Shown: positions 1 to 9,094, counted from the stretch's first letter. The stretch is 26,300 bases of DNA from JADJLQ01 sp034439915 (GCA_034439915.1 JAWXBI010000096.1:1-26300); one strand, 5' to 3'. Made by a program: numbers and translations. Notes: generated from the sequence alone by a model not told the origin.

Positions 1-67
1 GATTGATTGATTTAACGGATCTGGGCTAGCTTTTTTAAGAACCAAATACCAAGAATAAAGCGAAAGT

Positions 68-214
68 TTAATCAACTCCTCTTGTTGGTGGCGGCGGTGG
101 TGGAGGATCCGGCTTAATATCAGTTCTTACCTCTCTTGAAGGGGGAGGGGGTGGCGGGGGTGTCGGAAGTGGAGTTTGAACTTTTTCCTCTGATGAGTTA
201 TTATTTTCTTCCAT
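68..214 (-). CDS. Possible proline-rich micro-protein (48 aa)
   Basis: This short open frame starts at ATG 214-212 and stops at TAA 70-68. It encodes 48 residues: an acidic, Asn/Ser-rich head (MEENNNSSEEKVQ) followed by two runs of seven prolines. Each run is followed by a near-identical tail, PPPPPPPSREV and PPPPPPPTRGV, so the peptide is an internal duplication. There is no signal peptide or membrane segment. The low complexity and the repeat of both the proline runs and the S/T-R-x-V tails argue weakly for a translated frame; the short length argues against. It lies on the same strand as the PUL genes, 257 bp beyond the 577-aa lipoprotein. Translation of two heptaproline runs would be expected to depend on elongation factor P. 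I do not recognise a function. Confidence 0.4.
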   Translation of the reverse strand: MEENNNSSEEKVQTPLPTPPPPPPPSREVRTDIKPDPPPPPPPTRGVD

Positions 215-471
215 ACCTTATGTTAAATCATTCTTCATGTATTCCTATTTATAATTTGATGTCTACAAATCCTATAATATGAAAAGCTCCATTCTAAATT
301 TCATTATATTACTAATTTATAAACAAAAGAAGTAATCAATTGATTATCTCCATTTACAAATTTAATTATATATAGATCCATAAAAAATTACAATAAAACA
401 AAAGTCAATTCGATATTCTTTGTCGATTGATAATAAATTCCAATTCGTAAAGGTACTGCCAGTTAGCCTTC
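215..471. other. AT-rich intergenic region
   Basis: This is 257 bp of AT-rich sequence between the end of the 577-aa lipoprotein gene and the proline-rich micro-ORF. I see no convincing hairpin with a T-run, no clean TAnnTTTG promoter box and no further open frame of interest. Confidence 0.4.
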
Positions 472-2205
472 TTATTTCTTTTGAAAATTATAATCAACCG
501 GTATCCCGTCCACTTTCAAAATCCCCTTCTCAATATTTAGCTTGTTTCCGGATGGAATTAAAACCAATACCACAGCCTGATCTCCTGGAATAGTTATATC
601 CACTGAATTCCGGACACCGGTTTTAATAAACTTTCGGTTGACCAGGTCGTAAATGTCTGTTTTTTCTACTCCCAACTTACACTCCACCAATTTGGTCTCC
701 TTATGGGGATTAAAATATAAATAAGTGGGATAGGCTTTTTGTTTGCGATAGAAATCAGTGGCCAGGCAATCGACCCGGAGGATTTCGGGGACGCTGGTCT
801 TTTGAATGGTGCCTCCAAACAAACCTACATGGCTGCTGCCATAAACAGAAAACATGGTGACCTGGGGCATACCTTTCTCCCATAGGGGTCCATCCCCCTG
901 GGCAAACGGCGTGATTCCTTTAAACTCCGGATAGATGGATTCTTTGATGATCCCTTCATAGGCGATCACATTTTTTGTTATTGCTTTGTGTTGTGGCAAT
1001 GCCTGCAATGAATCCGGTATGGTATACGGATAACAAAAGCGGGCTGCATTGGACGCATTCAACACCCATTTTCCAACAGCTCTTGCCCAGCGTTGATCGT
1101 ATCGCACCATACCCGCCAGGGGCATGATCAGATCAAACGTATTCATCAAAAACCCATAACCTCCGTTGTGGACCGTGCTCCCTGCCATACCGCTCACATC
1201 ATATCCTCCCCAACTGTCTACCAGCACCCCCCAACCTTCCCGGCCCACTGCGGTTCCATCAAAGGTCCAATCCAGAAATCGTTTTACATCATAATTGGTG
1301 CCTTCTTCCACATTGAGGCGCACCCCCACATAAGCGGCCAGGGGCATCATCGCTTCATAAAAGCGGTTTTCTTTAAGATTATATAAAACGTCCATAGCAT
1401 TCTTTGCTGCTTTCAGGTATTTTGGATCCTTAAATTTGATCCAGGCCGAATACAGGATAAAGGCATAACCACCGGCAACATCTTCCTGGGCGGGAATATG
1501 ATTTTTTCCGGGTTGCATATTTTTAAAATCAAAAAAAGAATAGCTGTAGTTTTTGCCCATAATAGAATCCGAGCGATAAAATTGGTCAGCGATAGTTCTA
1601 AGTAGTATATCAAAATCCGGCTCAGCGGGATAAAAGTTGGCCACACTATAAAACAAAACGTTGTTGTGCACTTCATACCAAAAATCATTTCCATAGCCCC
1701 CTCCGATATGGGCTCCTTTGTTGGTAAAATTCATGATGACATTCCACCCATTGTCCTTGTTGAAGTAATTCCGTAACATCTTTACATAGTTCCTTCCATC
1801 CTGATTGCTTTTATCGATGCCGACCATAGTAGCCCCCAGTATCGATCCGAGTGCACCCAGGGCCTCATGATTTTCACCGTGGTTGACGGTGGGCCCCATC
1901 CGGATATCGCCGATAGCGGTATAAAATCCAAAAGTGGTATCCGGAAAATTGCGTTTTGCCCCATCCAGCCAGATCAGCGGGCGATATGCCCCGGCCTGTT
2001 TAAAATCAAAAATATAGTCGTCAAAGTCCAGGGCTTTCTGCCTCCAATCCTCATATACATAAGGGTGTGGGTGATTGGGCATAAGATCAATACGCGGAAC
2101 GGATCGCTGGACTATCGGGGTATTGGAAGGCAGCGGCTGTTTGATTACCGCACAACTGCACAGAGCAATAGCTGCTATTCCTATAAAAATTAATGTTTTA
2201 ATCAT
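472..2205 (-). CDS. PUL lipoprotein, paralogue of the N-terminal domain of the 1051-aa protein
   Basis: This predicted 577-residue lipoprotein has a short hydrophobic signal and a lipobox ending at Cys18 (LCSC). The mature part from about residue 37 aligns over its whole length with residues 40-565 of the 1051-aa protein. Shared blocks include PRIDLMP (37-43), GIDKSNQ (129-135), the MQP region (230-232), GTNYDV (302-307), WGGYDVSGM (332-340), MVRYD (366-370), GKWVLN (378-383), YEGIIKE (416-422), the TPFAQGD region (432-438) and YPTYLYFNP (492-500). The alternation of helices and aromatic/acidic loops, with pieces such as YLKAAKNAMDVLY, suggests an alpha/alpha-toroid of the kind seen in many glycosidases and polysaccharide lyases. 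That fold is inference; I do not recognise the family. It follows the MFS gene after 198 bp and is probably periplasmic or surface anchored. It has no T9SS tail and no LamG domain. Confidence 0.85.
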   Translation of the reverse strand: MIKTLIFIGIAAIALCSCAVIKQPLPSNTPIVQRSVPRIDLMPNHPHPYVYEDWRQKALDFDDYIFDFKQAGAYRPLIWLDGAKRNFPDTTFGFYTAIGDIRMGPTVNHGENHEALGALGSILGATMVGIDKSNQDGRNYVKMLRNYFNKDNGWNVIMNFTNKGAHIGGGYGNDFWYEVHNNVLFYSVANFYPAEPDFDILLRTIADQFYRSDSIMGKNYSYSFFDFKNMQPGKNHIPAQEDVAGGYAFILYSAWIKFKDPKYLKAAKNAMDVLYNLKENRFYEAMMPLAAYVGVRLNVEEGTNYDVKRFLDWTFDGTAVGREGWGVLVDSWGGYDVSGMAGSTVHNGGYGFLMNTFDLIMPLAGMVRYDQRWARAVGKWVLNASNAARFCYPYTIPDSLQALPQHKAITKNVIAYEGIIKESIYPEFKGITPFAQGDGPLWEKGMPQVTMFSVYGSSHVGLFGGTIQKTSVPEILRVDCLATDFYRKQKAYPTYLYFNPHKETKLVECKLGVEKTDIYDLVNRKFIKTGVRNSVDITIPGDQAVVLVLIPSGNKLNIEKGILKVDGIPVDYNFQKK

Positions 2206-2265
2206 ATATCAATCGTATTGTTACCGAATTCTTACTAATGAATTTCTATGTTACGCGATGGTAGA

Positions 2266-2350
2266 TTGAACCACAGAGGAAGTCGGACGAAGTCGATAGG
2301 ACATAGAAAACAGCGCAGCGAAGTATCTCACACATAGAACTTTTAAATTA
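2266..2350. repeat. CACATAG-type intergenic sequence, copy A
   Basis: The spacer between the MFS and 577-aa lipoprotein genes contains TTGAACCACA, then ACATAGAA, then CACACATAG, ending in TTTTAAATTAA. The same words in the same order occur at 17984-18038. An internal near-duplicate, GAAGTCGGACGAAGTCGAT, interrupts this copy. No coding potential is apparent. It looks like a dispersed intergenic element, but only two copies are visible here. Confidence 0.35.
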
Positions 2351-2403
2351 ACGACATTGGTTCATATTTTCCAATTCACCAGGTTTCAAATTTTATTCTA
2401 CCA

Positions 2404-3702
2404 TTAGATTAGCGGCACACCAGGTAATTGTTCACGAGGGGTTGATTCTGCAATGACCGGCTCATCGGGTATAAAATCCCTGGTTATACTTTTGGCCATA
2501 AAATACCCCATAAAATGGACCAGGGCTATGACCAGTAAAGCATACCTCAGGGCCACCATTTCACTCACGTACCGTGCCAGCACGATAAACAATCCGCACC
2601 CAAATAATCGGCCCAGGTATAAACCCAATTCATGATTAAAAATATACGTAAACTCGTTTCTTTTTTCTTTTGCGGCCACGATATCAATCACCTTCAGTTG
2701 AATTGGGAAATAAGCAATATCCAACAGAGGCCTGGCAAACACCAGGCACAATATAAATAAAATAACCCCTACCGCAGAGAACAACATGGCATTACTTAAT
2801 GCTCCCAGCACAAATAAAGAACATCCGAAGAGATAAATCAATAATCGGTGTTTTGGACCGGTCAACCTTCCCAGAGCATACAACAATACCGCCGAAAGGG
2901 CAGCCGCAATCCCCTGCAGGAGGCCCAGTGACCCTTCTTTTCCGACATGGGTCATCACCAGCATGGTTGGCGCAGTGACGATATACCCCTGAGCTACCCC
3001 TTTGAGCGCGGCCAACCTGAGCATTTTATTCCAAAGCCGGTCAAAATTGAAAAACAGGAAGGGTGCTTTTTTAGGATTTTGAAATTGGCCTCTATGGACC
3101 AACAAGGAAGCGAAAACAGATAAAATAAATACCCCTGCCGTCAGGATATAATAAGCCATATTGACATTACCACTAAACCATTGATTTTTATCCGTGGCTG
3201 CAATAAATCCTCCTGCCAGGAGGGGGATACCAATGCCGGTGATGGTGTATAAAAACGTTTCGATGCCATAATAATAATTGCGGTTTCCATCCCTGGTCGT
3301 GTTTAAAGCCAGAAAATCACGATTGGCCCAGAAAAAACCATAAGACAAACCCATAATCAAACCTGCCAGAAAAACACCGATAGTACTCAGTTTGTCCAGG
3401 GTCATCATGGCAGTCATCGAGACTCCGCTGAGCAACATACCCAGCGAATACAACCGCGAAATCGGAAAGTAGTTCAACAAAAACCCATTGATCATAAAGG
3501 TCAGGGGAATTCCGGTGTAGACAGCCAATTGAAAAATAACCACCAGGCTGATGTCGGTGGAATTGCGCATGATGTAAGCGCCGATAAACAATTCAATGAT
3601 CGGCACGACCATCCCATAGATCAGGTTGGTCAACAACAACATCCGCATACTCAACGGATGCGATTTGAAAAAATTCAGTTCTTTAAGTATAGAGGTGCTC
3701 AT
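2404..3702 (-). CDS. MFS transporter
   Basis: This 432-residue polytopic membrane protein has about twelve hydrophobic segments, beginning at residues 20-45 after a short basic cytoplasmic N-terminus (MSTSILKELNFFKSHPLSMR). The length and the two-half pattern with a central hydrophilic loop near residues 205-225 fit the major facilitator superfamily. The start overlaps the GH130 stop as ATGA (3699-3702), so the two are almost certainly co-translated. Placement beside GH130 and downstream of SusCD suggests it carries the oligosaccharide or mannoside produced in the periplasm across the inner membrane. The substrate cannot be read from the sequence. The tail after the last helix (about residues 410-432) is hydrophilic and Pro-rich. 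Confidence 0.85.
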   Translation of the reverse strand: MSTSILKELNFFKSHPLSMRMLLLTNLIYGMVVPIIELFIGAYIMRNSTDISLVVIFQLAVYTGIPLTFMINGFLLNYFPISRLYSLGMLLSGVSMTAMMTLDKLSTIGVFLAGLIMGLSYGFFWANRDFLALNTTRDGNRNYYYGIETFLYTITGIGIPLLAGGFIAATDKNQWFSGNVNMAYYILTAGVFILSVFASLLVHRGQFQNPKKAPFLFFNFDRLWNKMLRLAALKGVAQGYIVTAPTMLVMTHVGKEGSLGLLQGIAAALSAVLLYALGRLTGPKHRLLIYLFGCSLFVLGALSNAMLFSAVGVILFILCLVFARPLLDIAYFPIQLKVIDIVAAKEKRNEFTYIFNHELGLYLGRLFGCGLFIVLARYVSEMVALRYALLVIALVHFMGYFMAKSITRDFIPDEPVIAESTPREQLPGVPLI

Positions 3703-4763
3703 GCCGCCTGGTTTTGATTGGACTCGCGTAAATCGGATAATATCGTTTCAATGGAAAAACTGGCCCGGCAGATGACTTCATCCGAAGCGCCATAATACAA
3801 AATAATTTCATCGCCTTGGACGATATGGCCATTGGTGAATACTACATTGCCAAAAAAGCCTTTCAGTTCATAAGGTGCTGTAGGTTCCAATATAGGGTGA
3901 TAAGAACGGGCAATAACTTTCGAGGGATCGTTAAGGTCGAGTAAGATTGCGCCCAGAGCATACCGATGGTTGTGGTCCGCGCCATGATAAATTTCCAGCC
4001 ATCCTTTTGAGGTTTTAATCGGAGCTGCCCCTGCCCCTACCCTGGCTGAATCCCACCAACCATCGCGGGTTTGCAGTATACATTGATGTTCGCCCCAATG
4101 GATCAGGTCATGAGAGGCGGCTATCCAAATAAAATTTCCACCGAGGGCAATGCCCGATGGACGATGGAAACAATAATATTTTTCATTAATTTTTTCTTCA
4201 AATAAAGCGCAATCCTTGTTGTGGGGAGGAATAATCATACCGATCCGGTCGAAATTTTTCCAGTCTTTGGTTTGCATCAACCCCACTCCTACCCCATTAC
4301 CGGAGACCTGCGTGTAGGTCAGATTATATATGCCTTCTATCAGGCTGACCCTGGCATCTTCTATACCAAAGGTTTCCAGAGGGCCTTCGCCAAAAATTTT
4401 GGTGTTGACCTCATCCGGCTCTTCAAAATGAATTCCATCATCACTGCACACCATACGCAAGTGTGAAAGGGTGGAAAGATAAGTTTTACCCTTATACCCA
4501 ATCATCCGTGAATCGGACAAATCCAGGTCAGGGTCATCTATTTTAAATTCTAAGATTTTCATTCCTCCCCCTTCCAGCAGTACCGGAAATGAAATCGTTC
4601 CGGGATTCTGGACCGGTCTTTCTGCAACACGTATCAACAACCAGGTTTTTTCTTTAAAATTAAACACTCCTGGATTTAAAACACATTCAACCACAAATCC
4701 GGGTTGACTGGCCTGGATATCCCTGGTAGTGAGTATTGGATTATCTACAAATCTGTTTTCCAT
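3699..4763 (-). CDS. GH130 family beta-mannoside phosphorylase or beta-mannosidase
   Basis: This 354-residue protein without a signal peptide is therefore probably cytoplasmic. It has the five-bladed beta-propeller signatures of glycoside hydrolase family 130: NPGVFNF (30-36), SHLRMVCSDDG (100-110), GIEDARVS (133-140) with Asp136 as the likely general acid, NKDCALF (182-188), the HRP triad (200-202), RVGAGAAPIK (241-250) and YHGAD (259-263). GH130 enzymes act on beta-linked mannosides, either by inverting phosphorolysis releasing mannose 1-phosphate or, in some subgroups, by hydrolysis. I cannot separate phosphorylase from mannosidase by eye, because that depends on phosphate-binding residues that need an alignment. 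The gene begins its own segment downstream of a terminator and overlaps the MFS gene by 4 bp. It is the only glycan-active enzyme in the locus that I can name. Confidence 0.88.
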   Translation of the reverse strand: MENRFVDNPILTTRDIQASQPGFVVECVLNPGVFNFKEKTWLLIRVAERPVQNPGTISFPVLLEGGGMKILEFKIDDPDLDLSDSRMIGYKGKTYLSTLSHLRMVCSDDGIHFEEPDEVNTKIFGEGPLETFGIEDARVSLIEGIYNLTYTQVSGNGVGVGLMQTKDWKNFDRIGMIIPPHNKDCALFEEKINEKYYCFHRPSGIALGGNFIWIAASHDLIHWGEHQCILQTRDGWWDSARVGAGAAPIKTSKGWLEIYHGADHNHRYALGAILLDLNDPSKVIARSYHPILEPTAPYELKGFFGNVVFTNGHIVQGDEIILYYGASDEVICRASFSIETILSDLRESNQNQAA

Positions 4764-4851
4764 GGACTTTAAATGAAACTATGAATGAATAAAATTCTAT
4801 TATTGATTTCAGGAATTACCGGGAGATCAACAGCTTGATTAAAAAAAGCAT

Positions 4852-4903
4852 TAAAAAAACAGGAAGGAACCCCAAATCCGATGGGATTCAGAATTCCTTT
4901 CCT
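4852..4903 (-). terminator. Rho-independent terminator after the 1369-aa gene
   Basis: Read on the minus strand, AGGAA-a-GGAA pairs with TTCC-TTCCT, and an inner AATCC-CATC-GGATT hairpin closes the stem. The stem is followed by GTTTTTTTAA and then a second T-run (TTTTTTT at 4841-4847). It begins 34 bp past the stop codon of the 1369-aa gene and separates the susCD-to-LamG segment from the GH130-MFS segment. Partial read-through is possible. Confidence 0.7.
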
Positions 4904-4936
4904 GTAAGATTAAAACTCACTTCAATTAAAAAAGGA

Positions 4937-7900
4937 TTAGATTTTTATAAACTTCATAGCACCAAGACTTTTCCCATCGCGTACAAAATTGATGAGATAA
5001 GTACCTGGATTGTATTTATTGACGTCAATGCCGAATTGGCCGGCTGGGATCTGATTTTTAGAAAACTTCAGCGCATCCACTTGTCTGCCTGAGAAATCAA
5101 ATATCCTGATGTCCAATGATTCTTTTGCGGTAAAGGAATGCCGTACTGTCAATCTATCTGTCACCGGATTAGGTGATATGCTCTGCACCATTTTCAGTAA
5201 TTCAGCGCTGGCGGCTTCATCCAGCGGAGTAGTACCTAAAGTAAAAAGTTTGCTGATTTCCGCAGCGGTCAGGGCTTTATTGTAAATTTTTACATTATCC
5301 AATGAGCCATTAAAATACCGGCCTCCATCAACAGCATCGCTACCAAATATTAAAGCCCGGGTCGTATTTTTGAGTTTCCCTGTAACAGGCTTTCTATTTG
5401 CTTCTTTGCCATTGACATAAATAATATCATTGGTGCCATCATGCACCATGGTCACATACCACCAAACATTTTTTGACAGTTCATTGCCATCTTTGCTATC
5501 CATGTCCGAAACAAAAGTTGGAAACTGAGTGTTTGTGCTTACCGTGGTCCAGACTATTTTAAGATGTTCCGGTAAAGAAATTTTCCAACGTTGATCCCAA
5601 TGGCCGAAATCAATCACATAAGCTTCACCAATGCCTGATTTTACACTATCTACCTGAATCCAGAAACTGACTGTGGTATAATCTGAAATCAATTGGATGG
5701 CATTTGGGACGGATACCGAGTCTCTGTTGCCATCAAAATGGATGGCTTTTCCGCTTGCACCGGGACGGGTAATAAAAACAGGATTACCTCCGATGACCCC
5801 ATGATTGAGATATGGTGTAGCGTCATTGGCATTATCATCAAAAGGATAAGAAGCCACCAATCCGGGTTCACCGGTATCGACTGGTTTTAAAGTTGTAATG
5901 GTGACCTCGGCTATCCCTGATTTATTGCCGGCTGCATCAATAGCAAATACCTCAAATGTATAAGCTGTTAGCGAAATTAAACCGCCTACGAATTTGGTAA
6001 TAGTAGGAGCCAGAACGGTATCGATCACATTGCCATCCTGGGAAATAATGTAAGCTCTCACACTTCTATTGTCCGTGGAAGCGGTCCAGGACAATTGAAC
6101 CGAATTGGAACCTGCCTGAGCAACTAAATTGCCAGGTGTAGATGGAGCCTGTGTATCCGGTGTTTGATCTTCACCGGTGGTCACTGGTAAGGTGGACATG
6201 GCTGATTCATTACCAGCAGCATCTACGGCTGATACTCCAAATTTAAATTTTGTAGTGGGCCGCAAGCCCGTTAATAAGGCTGATAAGTTTGCCGTGCTTA
6301 AAATGAGGGTATCATTTTTATATACATTATATGCAACTACGCCTATATTATCCGTTGAGGGCAGCCAGGAAAGGGTAACGTTGGTAAATGAAACGGCTGC
6401 TGCAAGATTGAGCGGTGCACTAGGGGCAACAGTGTCTTCAGCAACTGGTGCCTGACTTTGAGCCAGGTATAATGCAGTTATTTCTGTGGCATTTAAGGCC
6501 ACATTATACACCTGCACTTCATCAAGAGCTCCATCAAAATAATTGGCAATGTCTATCGGGTCAAATCCGAAGCCGAATGGTTTTGTCGAGTTCAACAAAT
6601 TACCTGCGGCTGCTTTGCTGTTTTTTAAAGCTCCATTGATATAGATTTTATTGTTCGCACTGTCGTGTGTCATCACCAGATGCACCCATTTGTTTAATGA
6701 CAATACTACAGAGTCTGCATCCATATCGGAGTTCCCGTTGTTGCTTTTTGTTGAATAAACAGGCTTTCCGTGGGAGGGCAAAGAGATTTTCCAACGTTCT
6801 TGCCAGCCACCATGTGACAATAGATAGGCTTCACCCTGTCCTGGCAATTGATTGATTTTTGCCCAGAAGCTGACGGTATTAAATGGGGTATTGAGTTGAA
6901 TAGAGTTATTTGCCGTTACCTTACTGTTATTAAATGCGTATGCTTTATTGGATTTATTGAAACGATCTTTGGTTGGCACCGCGCTGCTAATGTTGGCATG
7001 ATTGCCATAAGCTGTAATATCATTGCCATTGTTGCTAAATGGATAATAGGCGACGAGTGGGCCCGTCAACATTGGAGTTTGAGTTTGTTGTCCATATAGG
7101 GCGGCTATTTCTGCATCAGTCAATGCTCTATTATAAACCTGCAGGTCATCCAGATCGCCATTAAAATGACCCCCTTTATCGATTGGATCATACCCGATAC
7201 CGAATGGATGAACGGTTTTGTTGAGGGTCCCGGAGGACAATATACTTTTCTTAAGCACTCCATTGATAAATATTTTGTTGGTGGTCCCATCATGAACCAT
7301 GGCGACATGCCTCCAGGCACCAATAGGCAGGGGCACTGAATCAGAGTCCATGTCTTTATTGCCATCATTGGCACCACCTGTACTTTTTGTTGAAAAAACC
7401 GGTTTGCCGTGGGAGGGCAAGGATATTTTCCAACGCTGCTGCCAGCCTCCATGGGATACCAGGTAAACCTCACCTTGTGCAGGTAATTGATTGACTTTTA
7501 CCCAAAAACTTATCGTTGTATTATCAGATTGTAAAGCCACTGAGTTAGACGCTACAAGGGAATCCTTACCCGTAAAACCCACTGCATTTGAACCATAACC
7601 AAAACGATTAACAACAGGGACTGCTGAACCAGATGCGTCATTTCCAAATTGCGAGTCGTCCTTGCCATTGCCATTCAGTTTATAATCTGCAACCAGATCC
7701 GTAACAATTCCCGGGAAAGCAGATTGGGCAGCATAAAGACCTGTAATGGCGGTATCACTGAGTGCATAATTATATATCTGTATTTCATCCAGATTCCCAT
7801 TGAAATAGCCTCCATTATCTATTGGATCGTAACCTATCCCCAGGGGATGAACAGTATTATTCAAGGCACCGACAACTGCTTTTTCAGCCTTTTTTAGCCC

Positions 7901-9046
7901 ATCAATAAAAATTTTATCCGTAGTGCCATTGTGAACCATCACCACATGTTGCCAGCTGCCGATTTTCAATGCATTGCCATCTCCGGCATCCATATCTGAA
8001 TTTCCGTTAGCGCCTTTTATCGAAAAAACAATCTTGCCATGAGCGGGAAGAGATATTTTCCATCGTTCCTGCCATCCCCCGAATGAAAGGAGATAAGATT
8101 CTCCGGACCCTGGCAAGGCGTTGACTTTCACCCAAAAACTTATTGTTGTTGCAGGCGAATTGAGTTGTGCACTATTAGGCGCTTTTCCAGTCGAGGAAAC
8201 CCCGTTGAATTCATATGCTTTTGATCCGAAACCAAACCGGTCTGTCGTTGTTTTTACATTACTTAAAGTTGCATGATTGGCATAGACGCTGGAATCAAAA
8301 CCCGAACCACTGAACGAATACGCAGCGACCCTTTCATTTACTATTGCCGGTGCGGTTTTTTGACTGGTATAAAGAGCAGTAATCTGGGTATCTGTCAAGG
8401 CCGTATTAAATAGCATCACTTCATCCAGTGAACCGTTGAAATAATTGGCATTATCAACCGCGTCAAAGCCGATGCCGAAGGGTTTAGCCGTGTTCTTCAA
8501 AGCACCCACGCTTGCCTTACTGTTTTTTAGCACCCCATCGATATAGATTTTATCATTTGCTCCATCGTGTACCATGGTGAAATGTTTCCATACCCCAATT
8601 GCCAGTGGTACAGAATCTGTATCCATATCTTTAATCCCGGTGGCACTATTTGTTGAAAAAATCATCTTACCATGCGAAGGCAAGGATACTTTCCAACGCT
8701 CCTGCCAGCCACCGTGAGACAACAAAAAGCCTTCACCCTGAGCAGGCAATTGATTGACTTTCACCCAAAAACTGACGGTGAGATTGGGAGTATTAAGATG
8801 TGCTGCATTATTGGCCCGTAAATTACTCTGGACACCATCAAAAGCGAAGGCCCTGTTGGAGTAATTAAATCTATCCTGTGTCAGCACAGCTCCATTCACT
8901 ACTGCATGATTGGCAAAAGAAGATTGGTCGTTGGCATTGCCCGTAAATGAATATTGGGCTATGGGTACTGGCGTTTGCGCTTGCAAGCCGAAAACGGACA
9001 GCAACAAGCACATCAGCGCGGGTAAGAATTTTAAATACGCTTTCAT
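4937..9046 (-). CDS. Secreted five-LamG, two-FN3 surface protein with T9SS sorting domain
   Basis: This 1369-residue protein has a signal peptide ending near LQAQ (residues 21-24). The domain order is: four tandem LamG/concanavalin-like jellyroll modules (about 25-230, 237-441, 449-655, 663-863), two fibronectin type III domains (872-957, 965-1054), a fifth LamG module (1060-1270) and a type IX secretion C-terminal domain (about 1288-1369, with SPNPVTDRLTV, PGTYLINF and FIKI). Every LamG module carries a GGWQ-x-RWK[IV]SLP-like signature (first at residues 112-123; GHWDQRWKISLP in the fifth) and ends in a [LI]DE[VI]x[ILV][YF]N strand. The same signature is in the LamG domain of the neighbouring 1051-aa protein. 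No catalytic domain is visible, so the inferred role is surface binding of glycan or cell wall. It lies 48 bp downstream of the 1051-aa gene, in the susCD segment. Confidence 0.9.
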   Translation of the reverse strand: MKAYLKFLPALMCLLLSVFGLQAQTPVPIAQYSFTGNANDQSSFANHAVVNGAVLTQDRFNYSNRAFAFDGVQSNLRANNAAHLNTPNLTVSFWVKVNQLPAQGEGFLLSHGGWQERWKVSLPSHGKMIFSTNSATGIKDMDTDSVPLAIGVWKHFTMVHDGANDKIYIDGVLKNSKASVGALKNTAKPFGIGFDAVDNANYFNGSLDEVMLFNTALTDTQITALYTSQKTAPAIVNERVAAYSFSGSGFDSSVYANHATLSNVKTTTDRFGFGSKAYEFNGVSSTGKAPNSAQLNSPATTISFWVKVNALPGSGESYLLSFGGWQERWKISLPAHGKIVFSIKGANGNSDMDAGDGNALKIGSWQHVVMVHNGTTDKIFIDGLKKAEKAVVGALNNTVHPLGIGYDPIDNGGYFNGNLDEIQIYNYALSDTAITGLYAAQSAFPGIVTDLVADYKLNGNGKDDSQFGNDASGSAVPVVNRFGYGSNAVGFTGKDSLVASNSVALQSDNTTISFWVKVNQLPAQGEVYLVSHGGWQQRWKISLPSHGKPVFSTKSTGGANDGNKDMDSDSVPLPIGAWRHVAMVHDGTTNKIFINGVLKKSILSSGTLNKTVHPFGIGYDPIDKGGHFNGDLDDLQVYNRALTDAEIAALYGQQTQTPMLTGPLVAYYPFSNNGNDITAYGNHANISSAVPTKDRFNKSNKAYAFNNSKVTANNSIQLNTPFNTVSFWAKINQLPGQGEAYLLSHGGWQERWKISLPSHGKPVYSTKSNNGNSDMDADSVVLSLNKWVHLVMTHDSANNKIYINGALKNSKAAAGNLLNSTKPFGFGFDPIDIANYFDGALDEVQVYNVALNATEITALYLAQSQAPVAEDTVAPSAPLNLAAAVSFTNVTLSWLPSTDNIGVVAYNVYKNDTLILSTANLSALLTGLRPTTKFKFGVSAVDAAGNESAMSTLPVTTGEDQTPDTQAPSTPGNLVAQAGSNSVQLSWTASTDNRSVRAYIISQDGNVIDTVLAPTITKFVGGLISLTAYTFEVFAIDAAGNKSGIAEVTITTLKPVDTGEPGLVASYPFDDNANDATPYLNHGVIGGNPVFITRPGASGKAIHFDGNRDSVSVPNAIQLISDYTTVSFWIQVDSVKSGIGEAYVIDFGHWDQRWKISLPEHLKIVWTTVSTNTQFPTFVSDMDSKDGNELSKNVWWYVTMVHDGTNDIIYVNGKEANRKPVTGKLKNTTRALIFGSDAVDGGRYFNGSLDNVKIYNKALTAAEISKLFTLGTTPLDEAASAELLKMVQSISPNPVTDRLTVRHSFTAKESLDIRIFDFSGRQVDALKFSKNQIPAGQFGIDVNKYNPGTYLINFVRDGKSLGAMKFIKI
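5237..5869 (-). repeat. Fifth LamG module, separated and diverged
   Basis: This encodes residues about 1060-1270 of the 1369-aa protein. It keeps the module skeleton (SYPFDDNANDATPYLNHG, TTVSFWI, DQRWKISLP, YFNGSLDNVKIYN) but differs more from modules 1-4 than they differ from each other. The two FN3 linkers separate it from the block of four. Confidence 0.7.
6458..8974 (-). repeat. Four tandem LamG-coding repeats of about 600-620 bp
   Basis: Four consecutive in-frame repeats encode residues 25-230, 237-441, 449-655 and 663-863 of the 1369-aa protein. All show the same ordered blocks: Y-S/P-F start, DRFxxxxxA, TxSFWVKxNxLPxxGE, the GGWQxRWK signature, DMDxDS, W-H-MVHDG, KI[YF]I[DN]G, FG[IF]G[FY]DxxD and FNGxLDE. 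High similarity between units makes the stretch prone to recombination and to assembly collapse. Confidence 0.8.
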
Positions 9047-9094
9047 AATCGAGTGATTTTAATTGATAAATATTTTTTATAAAACATAGAGTTT

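Noticed and set aside
4791..4802. Possible third regulator half-site upstream of GH130 (TTCTATTA)
   Set aside because: It matches only 8 of 12 positions of TTGRTACTATTA and has no partner 21 bp away, so chance is likely in AT-rich DNA.
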